DNA of 64,000 bases from Dactylis glomerata (Eukaryota; Streptophyta; Magnoliopsida; Poales; Poaceae), in NCBI GenBank assembly GCA_007115705.1, contig QXEO01000382.1, positions 186,001-250,000 on the forward strand, given 5' to 3'. How positions within the stretch are numbered: the stretch's first letter is position 1; the number at the start of each line of letters is the position of its first letter. Below are positions 58,004 to 64,000 of the stretch, in pieces. Both the position numbers and the translations under genes were made by a program. The notes under the pieces are model-generated. The model did not search any database. It saw only the letters and a list, made by a program, of their open reading frames with translations, and was not told the DNA's origin.

Positions 58004-58283
58004 CTGCAAAGTCAAAGGAGAAATGAGGGCGGCGATTGCTTAATTAGTGGGACGAGATATATGCGGGGCTGTTGATTACTTGGGCAGGAAAGATTTGCAA
58101 TTGCTTAATTAATAGGATCCGTAGAGGTATATGCGATGCGCTTGTAGCAGATGCAAGATTTCAGGATGCTGATTACTTAGCGGTGGTAAATGTTGTATAA
58201 TGGCTGGTTTTGTAGGGGTAGAATAGGAAATCAAATGATGTATTTGCAAAGTGCCTTCACCAACTCTAAACCAATAGTAAAGA
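58004..58283. other. Right terminal part of the Helitron
   Basis: No gene. Contains two related segments (GATTGCTTAATTAGTGGGA near 58032 and AATTGCTTAATTAATAGGA near 58097), a small imperfect tandem duplication. Ends with the inferred Helitron 5' terminus (minus strand TCTTTACTATTGG). Confidence 0.4.
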
Positions 58284-59330
58284 TTGGTTACTTATTTAGT
58301 ACAATATTTTGCAATGATTTTTTTCTTCCCTTGCGAGTGTGATTTATGTCTCTGGTTTCTGGCCTACTTGCCATTCACATGCAAATCTAAGAACAGTCTT
58401 TGCACGAACCTTCTAATCTCTGATGGTCAAAATTTTATTTTGACACATTCATGCTCTGTATTTTGGCTATTGTCCATATTAACTGTCTTAACAATATGAA
58501 GGTAGTTAAAAAAGATTAAGCGGCCAATATAAGATAAGGATATGGTTCGTTGCCTGGTGATTGGAGTAGGCGTTGGAGGAGGCACATCGATGGGAGCCGG
58601 GACAGATGACAGTGTAATCAACCTCGGCGCCATGACCCTCTTCGAGTTGCGACGGCTACGGAGAAAGTATCGAGTCGCCATTGAAGTTAGGGAAGATGGA
58701 TCGGCAGTGGTATACTTTTTGATGATGGATCAGCAGTGGTATGTGTTTAGGCTAAAAAGGTACAAGATGTGTTTTATATAGCATGTGTAGGTGTGAGTTT
58801 TGGGTTGGGCGATTGAAGATATTAAACTTAGCTTGATTTTAGGAATTCGGTGTAATGACGATTGTAAAAGGGTCGTATAATTGAAAGCGTGAATTTTGGG
58901 AACTATCCCGTGATAGGAGCGTACTATAAAGGAGATAGTTAATTTTGAAAACTGAATGTGTTTGAGCGATATGTTTGGGCGTATCTGGCCTCTTACGTGC
59001 ATTGGCGTCCGTCTGGGGATTAAATGGGCTTGGCCCATTCGGTCGATTTAGCATTGTTCCGAGCGGACAAAAGTTTGACGGAGTGTTTGACGTATCGAGA
59101 ACGACCCGATCGATTCCCGATCGATTCGCTAGCGCGCGCGCGCGCCGAGAATCTCCGTTTCGCTGAAGGGATCAGCTAGTGGGCTTTGTGTGACTAATTT
59201 CGAGTTGACGCCCGCTACGTGATTTCCCTAGTGGTTCGTGGGCCTGGCCCATTTACCGTTTCTTCTCCTGACTTCCTTCGTTCGGTCGTTTAGTTTCTGG
59301 CTTCGTTCGTTCTGTCGGTCGTTTTCGTAC
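58284..59330. other. Intergenic stretch, no assignable gene
   Basis: 58540-58720 has a moderately GC-rich segment with open frames on both strands (minus 58681-58427, plus 58542-58781) but no recognised family. 59115-59140 holds an alternating GC run (GCGCGCGCGCGC). GGGCTTGGCCC and GGGCCTGGCCC palindromic motifs occur at 59028 and 59240. Confidence 0.35.
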
Positions 59331-59334
59331 GTGA

Positions 59335-59650
59335 ATCAAAAATATTATTTTGAAAAACTGTTCAGATTAAAACTTGTTCAATTCGAAATCTGTTTAATTT
59401 CGAATTTCATATTCAAATTTGAAAAATATGGTAAAACTTGAATTTGTTCAAATTCAAATTTGTTCGAACTCGAATTTGTTCAGATTCGAATTTGTTCAAA
59501 CTTGATTTTGTTCAGATTCAAAAAAATTCAAAAATTCAATTTTGTTCAGATTCAAAATTGTTCAAATTTAAAACTGTTCAAAATTTGATTTTTTAAAAAA
59601 AGTTCAATTTTGAAAATCTATTCAAATTCGAAAAACGAAAATAAAATAGA
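59335..59650. repeat. AT-rich degenerate repeat (TTGTTCAAATTCGAA type)
   Basis: Short units TTGTTCAAATTCRAA with variants are repeated about twenty times. Related units in the opposite orientation occur at 60125-60450. Any frame through it is an artefact of the repeat. Confidence 0.65.
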
Positions 59651-60124
59651 AAACAAAAACCAAAAAATGAGGAAAACCGGCTCATAGACATAAAACCGAC
59701 TAGAACCTGTGAAAAACCCGATTAGAATGTTCTAGAATATTCCTTAAACCGGAAAAAATCAAAAACGTGAAACTGTTATCGGGCCGGCCCAAGAGGATCA
59801 TAGGGTGTGCGTAAAGCTGAAATCTATCACAACGGGCGATGACTAGGGATCACCGAGATTCCTATGGCAAACCCTATTTGACGCTCGTTGTGTTCATTAT
59901 GGACATAACACTTACCTCTTCTTTCGTTGCTTCGTGTTTTCGTAATTTTTTGGGCCGAGCCCATTTAGTGCTTCGCTTGTGTCTCCGCAGCAGGAGATGA
60001 GAAGACTAGTCTTTTTTCTTTCTCGTATCCGTAATGCTCCTGTAAGTTCACTTTGTCCTCTACTCCTACGATGTAGGACTAGATCTTGTTCTTTTCTTTT
60101 TTCATCTGTTTTTCTATTTTCTGT
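59651..60124. other. Spacer between the two oppositely oriented AT repeats
   Basis: Contains GGGCCGGCCC (about 59779) and GGGCCGAGCCC (about 59951). No gene is seen. Confidence 0.4.
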
Positions 60125-60450
60125 TTTTCTCTCCAATTTGAACATTTTTTTAAATTTGAACACTTTTAAAATTGAACAACTTTAAAATTTGAACAGATTT
60201 TAAATTGAACATTTTTTAATTTAACCAATTTTTTTGAATGGAACAGATTTCAAATAGAACAGATTTTAAATGGAACAGATTTCAATTTTGAACATTTTTT
60301 GGATTTGAACATATTTTCGAATTTGAACAGATTTTTAAATTTAAACAAATTTCGAATTTTGAATAGTTTCGGATTTGAACAGAATTTCGAATTTGAACAG
60401 ATTCCAAATTTTAACATATTTCAAATTTTGAACATTGGATTTAAAATCTG
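60125..60450. repeat. AT-rich degenerate repeat (AATTTGAACAGATTT type)
   Basis: Units of AATTTGAACAGATTT and close variants, the reverse complement of the array at 59335-59650. Together they form a long imperfect inverted repeat around about 59890. Confidence 0.65.
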
Positions 60451-60570
60451 TTCACTAAAAGACACGCACCAGCAGTACGTATAAGAAACAAAATGCAAGG
60501 AGCGATCAGCTAAGAAGACATAAGCGATATGAGCGAACCTGTCAAACAATAAATAGGCCAAGTCCAATAA

Positions 60571-60846
60571 GAGCATGTACAACGCAGCCGCTAACACATG
60601 CGCTAGGGATTAGAATCCTGGCCGTTTTGTCTAAAAAGGCTGCAAATCCTGGCGCCTGGCTTGCATCGACGCTTTAGCGATTCCTCTGGACAAAATAAGC
60701 GCGGAAGGCCGCGGGCGGCTGACAGTTTTGCGCCTGTAATTAGCGTCTTGCGTTGCAAGGTAGGACGCTTAGGGATAATTCTAACTTTTTGGTATTTATT
60801 TTATTCACTTAAGCGCCCATATTAGCGTCCAGGATTGTACATGTCC
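60571..60846. mobile_element. Tourist-like (PIF/Harbinger) MITE
   Basis: 276 bp with inverted ends GAGCATGTACAACGC... and GGACATGTACAATCC..., flanked by TAA on both sides (60568-60570 and 60847-60849). It lies about 300 bp upstream of the DUF1618 gene start and may affect its promoter. Confidence 0.8.
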
Positions 60847-60849
60847 TAA

Positions 60850-61153
60850 TATGAAAAGGATACGCGCAGCAGTGCTAACCGACACAAAAGGCGTTGAATA
60901 GGAGCACCCGATTCCTATGAGAGGGAGTAGCATCTGCAACCCTTGTTGGGCTGGCCCATAAGGAGAGCATGTCGCCGTATGTGGCATATAGGCCTGTATA
61001 GATGTAGATTGGGACAACAAAACCCTAAACTAGAAGCTCGTTTCTCCGCCGCCACAACCATCTGTTTTCCCAAATCCCCATTCCCCATTCCACCCAGCAC
61101 TATCAAAGATCCATCCGAAAAATCCAATCCAATACAATCCGGAGGAAGCTGAG
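60850..61153 (+). promoter_or_regulatory. Proximal upstream region of the DUF1618 gene
   Basis: Contains GGGCTGGCCCATAAGG (about 60948), a TGGGCC-type element common in grass promoters, and ACAAAACCCTAAACT (telo-box, about 61017) about 130 bp before the start codon. No strong TATA box was seen. Confidence 0.45.
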
Positions 61154-62895
61154 ATGGATTGGATTCGTGGTTCGCAGATTCCTCCGACTGTTGTCGGCGA
61201 AGACGCCGTTGCCGACCCCCCCAAGAGCTGCCTCCTCGACCGCAAGCTCTTCCTCGGCGACAGCACCAACGCCACCACCGCATGGTACGACTCCGCCGAG
61301 GACGACGAGATTTCCATTCAGGTCACCTTGTTTGTCGCTCCCCCTCCTCGTGTCTCCTGCATCCTCATAGGGTGCACCAACACCTATATCGCCGAGCAGC
61401 CCATGGTCGTCTCCACGCACGACGGGCTCGTCCTCCTCAGCATCGCCTTCTGCGAGAACAATTGTAAATTTCCCGAATACTACATGTACCAACCCGGTGT
61501 CGATCTGGGCGACGATGAGGATCGGTTGCTCCAGCTGATCCCGCAGCCCGACGACAGGCGGTTGGTCGACCAACGCTGTAGGGTCGGCCTCCTGTCCTCC
61601 CACGGCGGCAGCGGCGACTACTACATCGCCGCACTAACCATGTCCATGCAGGCGAAAGGAGGGTTTGAACTCTACGTATTCAGCTCCAAGACGAAAAATT
61701 GGACCGTCAAGAAGCCCACCGTCTCGTTACCTGAGGATGCCGCTGTCGACTTTGGCGACTTCATGGCTGTCAAGGCGATCCCCCTTGGCGGTGGTTCCAT
61801 GGCATTCGTCGACTTTTCTAAGGGCATCCTCATCTGTGATGTGCTTGACGGTGGGGAAAGCCCGGAACTCCACTATATCCCTCTGCCATCAGAAGAACTC
61901 TCCCAGCCATCGCCTGATGCCTACCCGTCCAAGCCTCATGATTTGACCTTGACCATTGACTCTTCCAGCAACACCATGAGCATCAAGTTTGCCAACGTGG
62001 TGTGTCCCTGGTTATCCGGGGGTTGGCGCATTGAGACGCTGGTTACTACCACTATGGCTGAGAGTCCTTGGAGCCAGAAAGTACCCTGGAGTAACCACTA
62101 CACGGTTGATGATAGCGATGTGTCAGTACCGAGCAACATCGACCTTTCAGGACTGCTGGACCATGGCAACGACAAGCTGCCTCTTGGCTCTCTCTTTGTT
62201 GAGAAGCCCATGTTGAGCTTACATGAAGACAACATTGTCTGCTTCATGGCTAAGCAAGATATCATCGATAGGCATGTGTGGGTGATTGCTGTCGACATGG
62301 TGAAGAAGGAGCTGCAAGGAGTCATCCCTCTTGGGGCCGGAAGATGCACAACACTAATCTACAGCACCATCTCCGGTCACCTCAACAACGTTGCTGCAGC
62401 TGCATCTACTGGTAATATACGCATGCATGTTTCATCTTATTTTCTACCAGCTTAATGCATTCAGTCAATCAAAGTATGCTGAATCCCCTTAATTTTGTGT
62501 TGTGGAGCCGTCCATTAGCAACAAAACAATAACCGAGATAATAATGTACCCTCAAAGGCTGTGGCTCTGATATGGTTGGTGGACTTATATTACAAAATGG
62601 TTGATAGATTGGTGCTATGGATTGTGTTGTGATTATTCTTTAAATTTAATTGGTGTGCGCAGGTGAAAAGGGAGACCTGAAAAGGGAAGGTGCACAGCTA
62701 GAGCCATATCCCCATTACAAAAAGCAACAGCTATCCATGGTTAGTGAACAAGAGGAAAGCATCATGGGAACTGATGCTGCGGATGGTGTGGACTTTGATC
62801 ACAAGAAGCTTCAACAGAAATCCAGGCTGTCATCCTTTGTTGTTGAAGATGAACAATGTGGACTCCGGGAAGGAGTGACTGAAGATGGGAACTAG
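61154..62895 (+). CDS. DUF1618 family protein
   Basis: Two exons, 61154-62411 and 62663-62895 (donor TG|GTAATA, acceptor CGCAG), give 496 residues in one frame; without splicing the first exon would end at 62455. The start context GCTGAGATGG and a codon-biased, GC-rich first part look like a real grass gene. The segment VKAIPLGGGSMAFVDFSKG followed by ILICDVLDGG and LHYIPLP (residues about 210-250) is typical of DUF1618, a large monocot-expanded family often found with F-box genes and of unknown biochemical role. No membrane segment or signal peptide is apparent. It is the only likely host gene in the window. The terminal exon is partly duplicated downstream (62956-63060). Confidence 0.8.
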
Positions 62896-63262
62896 TTGTG
62901 TTCAAAAAAGAAGATGGGAACTAGTATGTTAGATTTAGTTTATAATAATTTCCTTGGTTGTTGAAGATGAACAGTGTGAGACTAGCTCATACTGGGAACA
63001 ACGTGGACTCTGGGAAGGACTCACTGAAGATGGGGACTAGTATGTCAGCTTTAGTTTATAATAAGACTGAAAATGCTACATGCTTAACAAATTTGCAATC
63101 TTTTAGCGCATGGTTTGCTGTTCATGTGGGCTTGTGTCGCTGGTTTTGTTATCTTTTATTTTTGCGTGGTAATCCCGTGGTAACTGGTCTCTTGCCTACA
63201 TTCTGTTTTATTGTTTCCGGTTACAATACCCTTCCTGTGTTTCTCTTTCCTTTTCTTTGTAA
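62896..63262. other. 3' flank of the DUF1618 gene with partial duplication
   Basis: 62956-63060 repeats, with changes, the end of exon 2 and following bases (GTTGTTGAAGATGAACARTG and GAAGATGGGRACTAGTATGT). The remainder is a T-rich likely 3' untranslated and downstream region. Confidence 0.6.
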
Positions 63263-64000
63263 GAGCATCTCCACCGGCGTCCCCGAAATGGTGGCCGGCA
63301 GGGCGCTAGACCGGCCATTTTGGAGGCGTTGGCATTGGCATGCTCTCCTAAAATTTTGGGGCTAGACTTCTATATCGGCGGTCCCAAAACGTTGGTCCTG
63401 AAACTATCTAAAATTAAGCAAATTATAAAACCCGCCGATTTCATTGAATTTGACGCAAACATGCACCGGTTTTACAGATTTTTCTATTAACTAACCCTAA
63501 CGGCTGCTGTAGCGTCCGCGGCCGCCACGCGACGCCCTCTAGTGCTGTTGCCGGTGTCGCCGTCCTCTATCTTCACGTCCGGCTTGACGTCCTTGTCGCT
63601 GTCGCTGATGTCGAACACCCGCTGGCTGCCGGGCGCTCCTCCTGCCGCTCGTCCCGCCCTGGCCAACAAGTGAGCGATCGCGAGTGCGAGGCCGGGTGCG
63701 TCTTCCGGGTCGTCGGGGTGGCGGGAGAGCTTTGCCTACATCTCCTGGTCCTTGACCCACCATGGTCGGGTCTCCTCGAGGAGCTCCGGCGGGATCTGCT
63801 CCCACTCCTCCTCCGGCTCCTCCTTCATACGGCAGGGAGGCGCCGATGAAGACCCCCCAGCATCCCGGATGACGACGGCAATGCTGCGACGCGGTGGTGG
63901 TAGGTAGGGCGCGGAGCGCGCCGCGGAACGCCCGTCCGAGGACGAGCTCCTCGACATCGTCTGCATCGGCGTAGAGCGTGCGCTGGTAGCTGGGCGGCAC
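63263..64000 (-). mobile_element. Edge of a Harbinger/Tourist-like element with broken ORF (runs off window)
   Basis: TAA at 63260-63262 followed by GAGCATCTCCACCGG is a common grass PIF/Harbinger terminus. A minus-strand frame from beyond 64000 to 63487 encodes an Arg/Ser-rich then acidic sequence (RRSIAVVIRDAGGSSS, KEEPEEEWEQ, ETRPWWVKDQEM, then FDISDSDKDVKPDVKIEDGD) with one in-frame TAG near 63733. Such Ala/Glu-rich sequences recur in grass repeats; the function is unknown. The other end lies outside the window. Confidence 0.5.

Larger units (their letters stand above)
44999..58283 (-). mobile_element. Probable Helitron (minus strand), carrying a nested MULE and MITE
   Basis: On the minus strand the left border reads ...hairpin-GCATTCAG-CTAG with the hairpin CCGTG-GCAACG-CACGG (plus strand 45011-45026), followed by T: a Helitron 3' end (hairpin about 8-10 bases before CTRR, inserted A^T). 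The right border on the minus strand reads A-TCTTTACTATTGG (plus strand 58283 back to 58271), a Helitron-type TC start. Both borders keep the expected A and T. Removing the MULE (9.2 kb) leaves about 4.1 kb with exon-like repeats and no Rep/helicase, i.e. a non-autonomous copy. The 5' end is supported only by TC and sequence style. Confidence 0.5.

Noticed and set aside
59122..59138. GCGCGCGCGCGC run as a Z-DNA regulatory site
   Set aside because: Too short and isolated to support a function from sequence alone.
61103..61603. Minus-strand 166-codon frame over the DUF1618 gene
   Set aside because: Antisense shadow in GC-rich coding sequence; the plus strand has the domain, start context and splice sites.

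Overview
The window is a repeat-rich stretch of a large plant genome, most likely a Pooideae grass (wheat/barley/oat/ryegrass group). This rests on Ty3/Gypsy LTR ends beginning TGATACGTCTCAAACGTATC, tRNA-Asp and initiator tRNA-Met primer sites, Tourist-type MITEs with TAA duplications, MULEs, a Helitron with captured exons and a monocot DUF1618 gene. The species cannot be told from sequence alone. No bacterial, organellar, rRNA or tRNA gene was seen.

Left half (1-36626): nested Gypsy retrotransposons. Element A contributes its 3' internal region (754-2833) and a 3' LTR that is split into three pieces (2834-3210, 12146-12949, 29108-29336). Element D (3211-12145; two 3582-bp LTRs; TTTTT duplication) and element B (12950-29107; CTGCT duplication; Tekay/Del-like with a chromodomain remnant) both sit in that LTR. 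Element C (16915-25244; two 1568-bp LTRs; GCTCC duplication) sits inside the gag gene of B. The first 753 bases are the LTR end of a C-family copy lying mostly outside the window. Two further related elements, F and G (G inserted in the gag of F), follow at 31095-36626 and lack their right halves. 29337-31094 is unclassified.

Middle (36627-44998): the gag of G is fused to a broken FAR1-type MULE transposase (plus strand). It converges with a broken multi-exon Ulp1-like protease gene (minus strand), probably one old MULE. An intron-containing, frameshifted ATG7-like fragment follows.

44999-58283 is best read as a minus-strand Helitron carrying repeated captured exon units. Into it has jumped the most interesting object here: a complete 9161-bp Mutator-like element (47165-56325) with 109-bp terminal inverted repeats and a perfect 9-bp duplication TCTCTAGGG. 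It carries two convergent, apparently intact genes: a 645-aa plant mobile domain (PMD) protein and a ~1269-aa MuDR-type transposase with a coiled-coil tail. Fourteen short palindromes of the form GCGCCACT-NNN-AGTGGCGC are grouped at both ends and between the two genes; arms are kept while the centre varies. A small 388-bp element with a similar palindrome layout (57606-57993) lies 1.3 kb away in the same Helitron.

Right end (58284-64000): AT-rich TTCAAATTCGAA-type repeats in opposite orientations, a Tourist MITE (60571-60846), one probable host gene of the DUF1618 family (61154-62895, two exons), and the edge of a Harbinger-like element with a broken ORF that runs out of the window.
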